Numbered from the stretch's first letter, positions 1-6,954 are shown. The stretch is DNA of 9,499 bases from Clostridiales bacterium (GCA_012516225.1 JAAYWX010000271.1:1-9499); one strand, 5' to 3'. Notes: generated by a model from the letters alone, not told the origin. Program-made: numbers and translations.

Positions 1-1238
1 GCGTAAATACACTTATTGGTTTACTGACATCATGGGTAAAGGCGGGACTCGGATTCTGTATGGGAGAACTGATACTGATTCTGACGTTTATTTCCGCCGT
101 TGGATCAGCCGCAGATTATTTCCTTGCCAAAACAGGCAGGCCTGTTAAAGGCAGATTTCATGATATTTTTAAAACAAACTCTGTCTACCTTCTGACAAAG
201 TGCATCGCGCTTGCAATTGTATTTATGCACTATTTCGACATCGGACCAGAACTTATCGCAGGCAATGAGGTAAGCGGTAAAATGATTGATCTTGGAAAAA
301 CGCTCATTGCACTTGCCATCTCCTTCAGTTACCTTCTGCCTTTTCTGACAGATGCGGGGCTAATGGAATTTACAGGTGAAATAACAAAGCCGTTTGTTAG
401 ACCAATGTTTATGGTTCCGTCGGATGCGTCTTTGGATCTCATAGCTTCATGGCTCGGAGCCTCAAATGCGGCAGTTTTACTGTCTGCCGAAAAGTATCGT
501 AAAGGATACTATACAAAAAGGGAAGCGGCTATTGTGATGTGCAATTTTTCTCTGGTATCCATTCCATTTTGTATGGTTATTGCAACCACGGCAGGTATAG
601 AAAACTGTTTTCCTTTCATGTATGCTTTGCTATGCATCCTTGGCGTAGTACTTGCCGTTATTCTCCCGCGGATTTATCCGCTCAAAGGCCTTAAAGACGA
701 GTACTTCTGCACTCCGATTTACGATTCGAGAGATTATGCGGAAAATAATATGCTGCGCAGAGCAACAGCGAGAGGATGTACGGCGGCAGAGAGTTTTACG
801 GGCAAAAAACTTTTAAATTCAGGAACTAATCTTGTGATAAGTATATGCATAAACCTTCTGCCGATTGTGATAGCCTGGGGAGCGCTCGGACTGCTGCTTG
901 TAAGCCACACTCCGGTCTTGAAGTGGATTTCTATGCCTATGGGCTGGTTTCTTGACGTAATGGGAGTTGAAGAGGCGTACACTGCTGCACCGGCTACTCT
1001 TGCGGGTTTCGTGGATATGTTTATTCCAGTGCTTCTTATAACGGGGATAGAGTCCGCACGTACTCGATTTATTATTGCTACATTGTCACTTATCCAGATA
1101 ATCTATATAACTGAGGTGGGAGCCGTTATTATACAGCCAGCTCTTGGTGTAGACTTAAAAAAACTGTTTCTGATTTTTCTGGAGCGCACTCTCTTGTCGC
1201 TGCCGCTGATCGTTTTTGCAAGTCTGCTGATTTTTTAG
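1..1238 (+). CDS. YjiH-family nucleoside-recognition (Gate) membrane protein, 5' end outside window
   Basis: Multi-pass inner-membrane protein, probably a transporter of unknown substrate. The frame is open from the window edge: 19 codons before the ATG at 60 already read as membrane-protein sequence, and that ATG has no SD site, so the true start lies upstream. Counting from the Met at 60, hydrophobic segments lie near 1-22, 41-59, 80-97, 160-178, 183-206, 256-281, 317-331, 336-360 and 368-392. Between them is the conserved YjiH/Gate stretch: a FTGEITKPFVRP-like segment (104-115), ASWLGASNAAVLL (129-141) and GYYTKREAAIV (149-159), followed by NFSLVSIPF (162-170). The family assignment is from recall of these motifs. 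Family substrates are not established. It is followed after 38 bases by carbamate kinase on the same strand, so the two are likely co-transcribed; this hints at import or export in a catabolic route that yields carbamoyl phosphate (inference). Confidence 0.75.
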   Translation, partial: VNTLIGLLTSWVKAGLGFCMGELILILTFISAVGSAADYFLAKTGRPVKGRFHDIFKTNSVYLLTKCIALAIVFMHYFDIGPELIAGNEVSGKMIDLGKTLIALAISFSYLLPFLTDAGLMEFTGEITKPFVRPMFMVPSDASLDLIASWLGASNAAVLLSAEKYRKGYYTKREAAIVMCNFSLVSIPFCMVIATTAGIENCFPFMYALLCILGVVLAVILPRIYPLKGLKDEYFCTPIYDSRDYAENNMLRRATARGCTAAESFTGKKLLNSGTNLVISICINLLPIVIAWGALGLLLVSHTPVLKWISMPMGWFLDVMGVEEAYTAAPATLAGFVDMFIPVLLITGIESARTRFIIATLSLIQIIYITEVGAVIIQPALGVDLKKLFLIFLERTLLSLPLIVFASLLIF

Positions 1239-1276
1239 TTCTTTTTATTGAGAAAATACTCTTCCGGAGGGAAAAC

Positions 1277-2227
1277 ATGAGCAGTAAACCCAGAATTGTA
1301 ATTGCCTTAGGCGGAAATGCGCTGCAGACAAAAAACAGTCCGCCTACAGCCGAGGCACAGCTTGAGGTAGTGAAAAAAACATGTGAATACATAGCGCAGA
1401 TCGGTTCCAGCGGATATGAAATGGCAATTGTTCACGGCAACGGTCCGCAGGTTGGCCGTATAGTGCTCGCCGGAGAAGCGGCAAAAGATGTGGTTCCGCC
1501 TATGCCTTTCGATGTATGTGGGGCAATGAGTCAAGGGTATATCGGATATCATTTGCAGCAGTCGTTAAGATATGCGCTGAGCAAGCACAACAGAAACATA
1601 CCTGTAGTAACCATTGCCACACATATGGTTGTAGATAGAAACGATCCGGCTTTTTCATCCCCGTCAAAACCTATTGGACCTTTTTACACTGAAGCGGAAG
1701 TGGAAAAAATATCAGAGGAAAAGGGCTATACGATGAAGGAAGATGCCGGAAGGGGCTGGCGGCGAGTAGTACCTTCCCCTATGCCGAGGCGAATCGTCGA
1801 AATAGACGCGGTAAAAAGGCTTTGGGACAATACCATAGTGATTTCGTGCGGAGGAGGCGGTATTCCTGTAGTTGAAAATCACGACGGGACGCTTGAAGGT
1901 GTTGCTGCCGTCATAGACAAGGATTTTGCCGCAGAACTTCTTGCCGAGCAGGTATGCGCAGATATACTTTTAATCTTGACTGAAGTGGAAAAAGTGGCTC
2001 TTCATTTTAACACTCCTGAGCAGAAAGAGCTTTCGCACATGTCGCTTTCAGAGGCTTCCAAGTATGTAAACGAGGGGCATTTTGCCGCGGGAAGCATGCT
2101 TCCGAAAGTCCTTGCAGCTATGAAGTTCGTGCGCAGCAACCCTTACAAAAAGGCGATAATAACATCTCTTGATAAAGCTATCGAGGCGCTTAACGGTGGA
2201 ACCGGCACGGTAATAACATTTGCGTAA
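1277..2227 (+). CDS. arcC: Carbamate kinase
   Basis: Cytoplasmic amino-acid-kinase-fold enzyme that interconverts carbamoyl phosphate plus ADP and carbamate plus ATP; in fermentative bacteria it usually runs towards ATP as the last step of arginine, agmatine, or allantoin/purine breakdown. At 316 residues it has the usual family length. Visible motifs: the phosphate-binding ALGGNAL (10-16), HGNGPQVG (53-60), FDVCGAMSQGYIGY (78-91), the GWRRVVPSPMPRRIVE segment (160-175) typical of carbamate kinase, SCGGGGIPV (190-198) and the VIDKD active-site motif (212-216). The GGAGGG SD site (1266-1271) lies 5 bases before the ATG. No ornithine carbamoyltransferase or arginine deiminase gene is in view, so the pathway cannot be fixed from here. 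The gene ends 44 bases before a strong terminator hairpin. Confidence 0.96.
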   Translation: MSSKPRIVIALGGNALQTKNSPPTAEAQLEVVKKTCEYIAQIGSSGYEMAIVHGNGPQVGRIVLAGEAAKDVVPPMPFDVCGAMSQGYIGYHLQQSLRYALSKHNRNIPVVTIATHMVVDRNDPAFSSPSKPIGPFYTEAEVEKISEEKGYTMKEDAGRGWRRVVPSPMPRRIVEIDAVKRLWDNTIVISCGGGGIPVVENHDGTLEGVAAVIDKDFAAELLAEQVCADILLILTEVEKVALHFNTPEQKELSHMSLSEASKYVNEGHFAAGSMLPKVLAAMKFVRSNPYKKAIITSLDKAIEALNGGTGTVITFA

Positions 2228-2271
2228 CAAGTTGCTTCTCATTTGCTTAAATTTTCAAATTCCAAAAAATG

Positions 2272-2308
2272 AAAAGGAACCGGCTCGGCTGCTGAGCGGT
2301 TCCTTTTT
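2272..2308. terminator. Strong hairpin terminator, probably bidirectional, between convergent genes
   Basis: AAAAGGAACC (2272-2281) pairs with GGTTCCTTTT (2298-2307). The stem continues as GCTC/GAGC (2283-2286 and 2294-2297) past a one-base bulge at 2282 and closes on a 7-base loop. A T-run follows on the plus strand, and on the minus strand the hairpin is followed by TTTTCATTTTTT. It sits between the arcC stop (2227) and the stop of the convergent GGDEF gene (2326), so it can serve both. Confidence 0.85.
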
Positions 2309-2325
2309 GTTTGAATTTATTGCGT

Positions 2326-4449
2326 TCATCCCTGAGAGTCAATCAAATCATTGCACCATTTGACGGATCTGATATATGCGTCATTTATGAAATTGCAGCT
2401 TATGCCGTGCTTTTCGGAAAAGCGCGTGATTTCCTCCCAATTGGCGTATTCGTAATTTTTGAAAAACTCCAGGATTTCCGAATAGGGTCCGTCTTTACCC
2501 AAAAGAGATTCCCTTATTTTATCCGCAACGGGAATTTCCGAAAGCATTTCTTCTTTGGTTTTGTCAAGCGCAATATGTAGAAGAGATAAAAGCCCCGTCA
2601 TGAAAACGTGCCTTGAGTCTTTAGGAGGTTTGAGAACTGGTGCCAGAATTTCTCCGAAACGCGCACGGATCAGCGACATTTTAACCAGTTCCAAAGGCTT
2701 CTCGTTGGAAATTCCTCTCAGTGCAAGTACGGAGATCCACTTTTTCAGGTTTTCCTCGCCCAAATATGTTACAGCCATGAGAATGGAGGAAACCCTTGTC
2801 CTCAGCCCGACCGAGGCGGAGTTAAGAAGGCGCAGAAGTATGAATGACAAAGCTACATCGGAGGAAATAACGCCGCTTATTTCAGTAAAGTCCACATAAT
2901 CATCGGTGCTGGTCATTTGCAACAGACGCAAATAATTTGCTTTCAGCGGTTCTATATCCTTTTCCTTTTTCGTCACTACAGGCTGGCTGAAGTAAAATCC
3001 CTGAAACAGTGTAAATCCACGGCGCTGAGCGGTTTCAAACTCTTCATTTGTGGATACTCCGGAAGCTATGAATGTTTTTGAGGGGTTTGACGAAATCAAA
3101 CGCATTTGTTCGCTCGCGCCCAAGCCTCTCGGCGCGAACTTGCAGTAATCCACCAAATCAAGCAGGTCCTGATTAAGATTGGAACTGTCTATATCCGTCA
3201 GCGCCAGAGAGTAGCCGTAAGCTCTAAGCTGTTTGTAAAGGCGCAGCCTTTCCTCCGTAAACTTATCAGATGCGCGAATTTGTATAATAAATTTATCCTT
3301 TGGCAAGTGCCTCAGAGCCGACTGATTGAAAAGCTGTTTTGTGAAAGAAATGAAATATTTTGTGCCATCACGGATATCATTCAGCCCAAGTGCGTCAAGT
3401 GTACGGTCGAATTCGGCAAGGCTGAGAGTATCGTCATCTTCGGAGGCGGCCTTTTCGCTGTCCACAAGCTCATATCCGTATGTGCCGCCGCTTTTGAGCA
3501 GTATCGGCTGCATATTTATGTACATATCCTTAAATTTTTTGGAGGTGTCGTACTTGTCCTCAAAAAGTACAAGCCTGTTCCGCCCCTCATTCTTTGCCTT
3601 ATAGAGGGCGATGTCCGCTTTTCTAAGCAGTTCCGAAAGAGTATCGCCATGGTCGGGATAAAAGGCCGCACCTATGCTGAGCGTGCATTTGTCTTCAATA
3701 TTGGGCATCGTGTAGGAAAGAAGGGCTTTGCCCAGCAGGGCTTGATAATGCGCCCTAAATTCGGACTGACTTTCAAAACGACTCGGCCTGTCTTTGTAAA
3801 ACAGTACAAATTCATCACCGCCGAGTCTATACAGATGGCCTTTGAAGGTGTTGTCGCATTGCAGGTGTGCTGTCATTCTTCTGAGCATCTCATCGCCGGT
3901 GTTATGCCCGTAAGTATCATTTATGTTTTTGAAATTGTCCAGATCAAATATGGCGACTATTCCGCAGGCTTTGCCGCCGTCGATGTCTTTAAGGACGGAT
4001 TCAAAATCTTCTTTAAGCTTCTGCCTGTTGGGAACGCCTGTAAGCTGGTCGGTATATGCAAGACTGTACATTCTCTCTTTTGCACAGCGTTCTTCATGTA
4101 CATCGCGTAGTATATAAACCGTAGCGAGCTTTCCGTCTGTCCATTCGACGGTACTGCGTATTACAGAGAATACTCGTCCGTTTGCATCTCTAATATCAAA
4201 TGAGGAGGGGATTATTTCCAAGGCTGATTTTTGACGGCAGTCATCGCACAGTTCCGGAAAAATACAGGAGTATCCTTTCCTGCAGTTCGTTATAGAATGC
4301 TCTTCGCTGCTGAGTCGCTTGCGTGCCGCTTCGTTCATTGACAGTACGTCGCAGCCATCGTTCCGCACGATTATTACATCGGCGTCGTAAGAGTCAAGTA
4401 TGCCTTTGAGTGTCCTATCGACCTGTATTTTTTTATTTCTGTTGAACAT
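2326..4449 (-). CDS. PAS-GGDEF-degenerate EAL-HDOD signalling protein
   Basis: Predicted cytoplasmic c-di-GMP signalling protein with no signal peptide or membrane span. Numbering from Met at 4449 (707 residues): PAS-like sensor about 15-120, with four cysteines at 56, 62, 68 and 71; GGDEF diguanylate cyclase about 129-297, with an intact GGDEF motif (210-214) and the metal/GTP segment FDLDNFKNIND (168-178); then a YuxH-like part with an EAL remnant (about 307-492: YGYEL near 324, LALTDID near 415, FQGFYFSQP near 482) and an HDOD domain (about 500-690). The EAL part lacks the EAL signature and most metal ligands, so it is probably not a phosphodiesterase. No RxxD product-inhibition site precedes GGDEF (TFKG stands there). 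Start choice: an in-frame ATG at 4458 directly abuts the only SD-like AGGA, whereas the ATG at 4449 is 9 bases from it. Cyclase activity is inferred from motifs. Confidence 0.88.
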   Translation of the reverse strand: MFNRNKKIQVDRTLKGILDSYDADVIIVRNDGCDVLSMNEAARKRLSSEEHSITNCRKGYSCIFPELCDDCRQKSALEIIPSSFDIRDANGRVFSVIRSTVEWTDGKLATVYILRDVHEERCAKERMYSLAYTDQLTGVPNRQKLKEDFESVLKDIDGGKACGIVAIFDLDNFKNINDTYGHNTGDEMLRRMTAHLQCDNTFKGHLYRLGGDEFVLFYKDRPSRFESQSEFRAHYQALLGKALLSYTMPNIEDKCTLSIGAAFYPDHGDTLSELLRKADIALYKAKNEGRNRLVLFEDKYDTSKKFKDMYINMQPILLKSGGTYGYELVDSEKAASEDDDTLSLAEFDRTLDALGLNDIRDGTKYFISFTKQLFNQSALRHLPKDKFIIQIRASDKFTEERLRLYKQLRAYGYSLALTDIDSSNLNQDLLDLVDYCKFAPRGLGASEQMRLISSNPSKTFIASGVSTNEEFETAQRRGFTLFQGFYFSQPVVTKKEKDIEPLKANYLRLLQMTSTDDYVDFTEISGVISSDVALSFILLRLLNSASVGLRTRVSSILMAVTYLGEENLKKWISVLALRGISNEKPLELVKMSLIRARFGEILAPVLKPPKDSRHVFMTGLLSLLHIALDKTKEEMLSEIPVADKIRESLLGKDGPYSEILEFFKNYEYANWEEITRFSEKHGISCNFINDAYIRSVKWCNDLIDSQG

Positions 4450-4458
4450 GCCAGCCAT

Positions 4459-4462
4459 TCCT
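4459..4462 (-). promoter_or_regulatory. SD site that decides the start of the GGDEF gene
   Basis: AGGA on the minus strand. It touches the upstream ATG (4458) with no spacing, but lies 9 bases before the second ATG (4449), a normal distance. This favours the shorter protein. Confidence 0.5.
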
Positions 4463-4554
4463 ATAAAAAGTAAAAAATATTAAATGTTTTCCGCCTGACG
4501 AACCTTAAGCCTTAAGGAAATATGCAGATAAAGCAGGTACAAATGTTTTCTATC

Positions 4555-4560
4555 ATTATA
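4555..4560 (-). promoter_or_regulatory. Candidate -10 box for the GGDEF gene
   Basis: The minus strand reads TATAAT here, about 100 bases before the start codon. No convincing -35 box is found at 16-18 bases, so this is a weak call. The 224-base gap from 4459 to 4682 holds nothing else I can support; I see no c-di-GMP riboswitch pattern in the implied leader. Confidence 0.3.
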
Positions 4561-4682
4561 CAACATTCGGAGCAATCTGAACAGCAAAATTTTTTCCTTT
4601 TCGGGAAAGAAAGCAGTTTAAAGCTATTTTTCTGTTTTTGCAAGGGCTTTTTATGGCGATGGTTTTGAATATACCTTAAGAA

Positions 4683-4937
4683 CTAAGGCTTTTGGAAGGC
4701 AAAAGCAACCCAACCGTTCTCATCATCGCAATCCGCAAAAACAAAACCCAGCCGCTCGAACGCAAACCGTACTTCATCGGTGCGACCTTGTATTATTCCG
4801 CTCAGCAGCAGTTTGCCGCGAGGCTTTATCTTTTCAAAGAAAAGCTCTTTCATTGAGATGTGAAGGTCAGCGGCGATGTTTGCGCAGATTAAATCGTACC
4901 CGCAGCCCAAGGAGTTTTTAAACTTGATAGTCTTCAA
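4683..4937 (-). pseudogene. prmA: C-terminal part of ribosomal protein L11 methyltransferase, out of frame with its N-terminal part
   Basis: Continuation of PrmA in the +1 frame relative to the upstream part. It carries the family's C-terminal strands: GYDLICANIAADL (the PrmA ANI.AD signature), a PRGKLLLSGII stretch, then FERLGF and a final GWVAFAF. Only a TTG (4935-4937) could start it, without an SD site, so it is not an independent gene. Joining it to the 236-residue upstream part after 'EDYQV' gives about 315 residues, the usual PrmA size. Confidence 0.85.
4914..4923 (-). other. Frameshift site in prmA
   Basis: The minus strand reads GTTTAAAAAC; the upstream frame stops at TAA (4920-4918). 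Removing one T from the TTT run (4922-4920) removes the stop and joins the frames as Gln-Val-Lys-Asn-Ser. Removing an A does not, because the TAA remains. Consistent with a one-base insertion or a homopolymer sequence error. Confidence 0.75.
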
Positions 4938-5628
4938 GCATGTTTCCGTGCAGTCCTTTAAAACGGTTGCCGACGCCGTTTATAAGCGCGTTTTCATATG
5001 CGGTATCGACAGCGTTCCTGTCAATGTCCACACCAACTGCAAACTTTGCACCGAGCAGCAAAGCCGCGACCGAGAGAATCCCGCTTCCACAGCCGATATC
5101 CAGAACCGTATCGCCGCAAGAAAGGTGTTTTTCGATAAGGCGCAGACAAACTTTTGTGGTTTCGTCTTTTCCGGAACCGAAAGACGAGCCGGGATCCATT
5201 ATAAGAACCACGTCATCCCCGCTCAGGTCATATATTTCCCACGACGGGCAAACTACGAGCCTGCTTCCGATTTTTTCGGGTTTGTGGAATCTTTTCCAGT
5301 CATTTTCCCAGTCGGTTTCGGCTATGTTTTTGCGTTTCGCTGCAAATTTAATGTTTGCCAAGCGTAAAAGTTCAGATATGTGCAAAAACGTATAATCGGG
5401 ATTTTCTTCAGGTGCGACATAAATGTGAATTACTGTGTTTGTACCGCATTTATCAATTAATTTATTGTCTATATAGTCCGCTCTTCCAATAAACGGAAGA
5501 ATTTCTTCAAAGTCGGAACAGTTTTCTATATATATCCCCGCGCTTGAACACTGCGCAGCGATTTCTTCCGCTGCCTTTGCGTCTTTTGCGGCCACTTCAA
5601 ATATAAGGTCTGTCCACCCTGTACTCAT
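4918..5628 (-). CDS. prmA: Ribosomal protein L11 methyltransferase, N-terminal 236 residues (frameshifted)
   Basis: PrmA trimethylates amino groups of ribosomal protein L11 using S-adenosylmethionine (SAM). This part holds the L11-recognition domain (about 1-95), the linker WENDWKRFHKPEKIGSRL (about 107-124), the family signature DPGSSFGSGKDETT (145-158), and SAM motif I VLDIGCGSG (175-183) with the acidic GVDID (199-203). It stops after GNMLEDYQV, before the catalytic-domain end, which continues in another frame at 4683-4937. The ATG at 5628 follows a GGGGG SD-like run 7 bases upstream. A TAAAAT (5656-5661) on the minus strand could be a -10 box but lacks a good -35. As written the protein lacks the ANI.AD segment and final strands and is unlikely to be active. 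prmA is dispensable in E. coli, so real loss is possible. Confidence 0.9.
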   Translation of the reverse strand: MSTGWTDLIFEVAAKDAKAAEEIAAQCSSAGIYIENCSDFEEILPFIGRADYIDNKLIDKCGTNTVIHIYVAPEENPDYTFLHISELLRLANIKFAAKRKNIAETDWENDWKRFHKPEKIGSRLVVCPSWEIYDLSGDDVVLIMDPGSSFGSGKDETTKVCLRLIEKHLSCGDTVLDIGCGSGILSVAALLLGAKFAVGVDIDRNAVDTAYENALINGVGNRFKGLHGNMLEDYQV

Positions 5629-5748
5629 TTTTTATCCCCCTTGCGGTTTTAATTGATTTTACCACAAGGCAGGCAAGAGTAAAACAGATTAAAAATAAAA
5701 GAGAGAAGGTAAGTGATTTAGCAAAAGCTTTAAAGCGGGAAATAAAGA

Positions 5749-5776
5749 GGCACCTGCTTTATGGAAAGCAGGTGCC
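5749..5776 (-). terminator. Rho-independent terminator of the 50-residue protein gene
   Basis: A perfect 12-bp stem, GGCACCTGCTTT (5749-5760) with AAAGCAGGTGCC (5765-5776), closed by a 4-base loop. On the minus strand it starts 9 bases after the TAG stop at 5786-5788 and is followed by TCTTTATTT. This is the strongest hairpin in the window. On the plus strand no T-run follows, so it acts leftward. Confidence 0.85.
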
Positions 5777-5785
5777 GAAATGAAA

Positions 5786-5938
5786 CTACATTGGTTTTGC
5801 TCGATCTTTGCCTGTTTTCGCCTTGCCCTGTAGTTCGGGGACAGGACGAACGTCATTTTTGGGAAAATGATTTTTTTTGTTGCTTTCAGTACCATGCGGT
5901 TCCTTTGGATCGGGCCGGCGCATACCCGCTTTTGCCAT
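5786..5938 (-). CDS. Small basic hypothetical protein, 50 residues
   Basis: I cannot name this family with certainty; the start MAKAGMRRPDPKEPHGTES feels like a short protein conserved in Clostridia, but that is recall only. The product is highly hydrophilic, rich in Lys, Arg, Pro, Asn and Gly, with no membrane segment and no long hydrophobic run, so it is probably cytoplasmic and largely disordered. Gene status rests on context: a near-perfect SD site (GAGGTGAT) 4 bases before the ATG at 5938, and a strong terminator just after the stop. A longer frame reaches an ATG at 6004, but its extra 22 residues have no SD site and read like non-coding sequence. It is a stand-alone transcription unit between prmA and the hydrolase. 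A nucleic-acid- or ribosome-binding role, or a spore-core role, fits the charge but is not shown. Confidence 0.8.
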   Translation of the reverse strand: MAKAGMRRPDPKEPHGTESNKKNHFPKNDVRPVPELQGKAKTGKDRAKPM

Positions 5939-5942
5939 CTTA

Positions 5943-5950
5943 ATCACCTC
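5943..5950 (-). promoter_or_regulatory. Near-perfect SD site that decides the start of the 50-residue protein
   Basis: The minus strand reads GAGGTGAT, matching the 16S rRNA 3' end over 8 bases, then TAAG and ATG. It selects the ATG at 5938 over the upstream ATG at 6004. Confidence 0.85.
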
Positions 5951-6090
5951 TGAATTAGTCTGGCAAAAGGCAAAAAGATTATTCCCCGTTTTCAGTTTTC
6001 GCATGATTGGCTGAAAGCGATGGACTTAAATCCGCCGATATCCTTTAGGCATAAGAAGCTAAAAAACTCTGACCAAAAGAATAGTTTCAG

Positions 6091-6576
6091 CTACGCGTAA
6101 AACTGATGGCTTCCTATGGTTGTTACATATGTGCAATTTTTCATTATCCAAAAACTCTCGGATTTTTCCGGATTTAGAAAATACAAGCTGCTGCCTGCAA
6201 CAGATGCCCCGTCAAGACATAGTTTTGCAGCCAGAATACTTTCTGCGGTAGGCTGGTTATATATCGTCCCGTTAGCTGCAGGCTGAAACTGCACACCCCA
6301 TTTTTTGTCAAATATCACATCATATATAGTATTGGGATAATCCGGGCTTGCCACACGGTTAAGTATTACATTTCCGACAGCAATTTTGCCATTCAAAGGC
6401 TCTCCTTCGCTTTCTGCATTTATAATACGGGAGAGCCAATACACCGAGGTACTGTCGTAAAAATCATTTCCGCTGACGATGGTTCCGCTTCCGCTTTTAA
6501 CGGATACTCTCTGCGCAGAACTGTCCCATGATACAGAGGCACCGGTGGCTTTGGCGAGAACCCTTACCGGAACCAT
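6091..6576 (-). pseudogene. SleB-type cell wall hydrolase, catalytic part, separated from its signal peptide by a frameshift
   Basis: This stretch has the end of a copper-amine-oxidase-like repeat (VPVRVLAKATGASVSWD, 2-18) and then a complete Hydrolase_2/SleB-like domain (about 44-161). Visible family features are LSRIINAESEGEP (48-60) with the presumed catalytic Glu in NAE, GKIAVGNVILNRV (63-75), the YPNTIYDVI stretch (80-88), QFQPAANGTIY (97-107), ALYF-like SLYFLNP (130-136) and the ending TIGSHQFY (153-160). Such enzymes cleave cortex or cell-wall peptidoglycan. The ATG at 6576 has no SD site and lies inside the VPVR strand of the repeat, so it is not a natural start. The part belongs to the reading frame beginning at 6902; deleting one 8-bp repeat copy joins them through Gly-Ser-Thr-Met. 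Expressed alone it would have no export signal. Confidence 0.85.
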
Positions 6577-6582
6577 TGTGGA

Positions 6583-6598
6583 ACCGTTTAACCGTTTA
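6583..6598 (-). repeat. Exact 8-bp tandem duplication that breaks the SleB-like gene
   Basis: The plus strand reads ACCGTTTA twice, at 6583-6590 and 6591-6598 (TAAACGGT on the coding strand). With one copy the coding strand reads Lys-Leu-Ile-Asn-Gly-Ser-Thr-Met-Val-Pro, a natural repeat sequence. With two copies a TAA stop (6590-6588) follows Gly. Confidence 0.95.
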
Positions 6599-6902
6599 TA
6601 AGTTTTACTCCATCTTTGGCAAAGAGCATTCTTCCGTTTGCGTTAATGTAACAGCTTCCCGGGCGGGCAGTCAGCTCAAGTTTTGATGTTGTTACAGCAG
6701 CCTGCCCGTTTTCCCACGAAACTTCAGCTCCGGGGCAAAGCGCAAGCGAAGCGGCTCTCAGTGGAACATATGTGGTTGAATTATATAGTACTGCACCCCA
6801 GGCAGCAGTTTTACCGTCTACTGTAACGGAAAGAGCCTCGGCATATGGAACCGCCGCCATAAGAAGCCATACTGCCATTGCCGCTGAAATTATCTTCTTC
6901 AT
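6588..6902 (-). CDS. Secreted SleB-like hydrolase, N-terminal part: signal peptide and copper-amine-oxidase-like domain (frameshifted)
   Basis: The 104-residue product starts with a clear Sec signal peptide: MKK, a hydrophobic core at 4-19, and likely cleavage after AEA at 21-23. It continues into a copper-amine-oxidase N-terminal-like repeat (VTVDGK, then TTYVPLRAASLALCPGAEVSW at 43-63, then a second repeat start at INANGR to LING). These domains are common extracellular, probably wall-binding modules in Firmicutes and do not imply oxidase activity. The frame ends inside the second repeat because of the 8-bp duplication. The restored protein would be 267 residues: signal peptide, two-part repeat domain, SleB-like domain. 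SD AAGGAG lies about 9 bases before the ATG, and a good sigma-A promoter lies about 110 bases upstream. A truncated, secreted product could still be made. Confidence 0.85.
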   Translation of the reverse strand: MKKIISAAMAVWLLMAAVPYAEALSVTVDGKTAAWGAVLYNSTTYVPLRAASLALCPGAEVSWENGQAAVTTSKLELTARPGSCYINANGRMLFAKDGVKLING

Positions 6903-6929
6903 AAAAACTCACTCCTTGTCCTGCATCCC

Positions 6930-6954
6930 GCCGATAGCCAATATAAAAATCGGC
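6930..6954 (-). other. Short inverted repeat in the SleB-like gene leader
   Basis: GCCGAT (6930-6935) and ATCGGC (6949-6954) can form a 6-bp stem with a 13-base loop in the roughly 100-base leader, just upstream of the SD site. It does not cover the SD and I recognise no known riboswitch. Confidence 0.3.

Noticed and set aside
3106..4110. A long plus-strand open frame (334 codons) opposite the GGDEF gene.
   Set aside because: No SD site or recognisable domain, and it lies wholly antisense to a protein with clear GGDEF and HDOD motifs; it is a by-product of codon use on the other strand.
4501..4517. Repeated CCTTAAG units forming a small inverted repeat, with a similar sequence near 4674-4688.
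   Set aside because: Short, AT-rich and imperfect between the two places; no T-run and no gene-related pattern.
4459..4555. Possible c-di-GMP riboswitch in the leader of the GGDEF gene.
   Set aside because: I could not find the conserved paired helices or tetraloop/receptor bases; the leader is AT-rich and unstructured by eye.
4876..5395. Two overlapping plus-strand open frames opposite prmA.
   Set aside because: Cys- and Ser/Arg-rich shadow translations without SD or family features; prmA on the minus strand explains this DNA.
6577..6600. Independent translation of the SleB catalytic part from the ATG at 6576.
   Set aside because: No SD site precedes it, it would start inside a conserved repeat strand, and it would lack a signal peptide.
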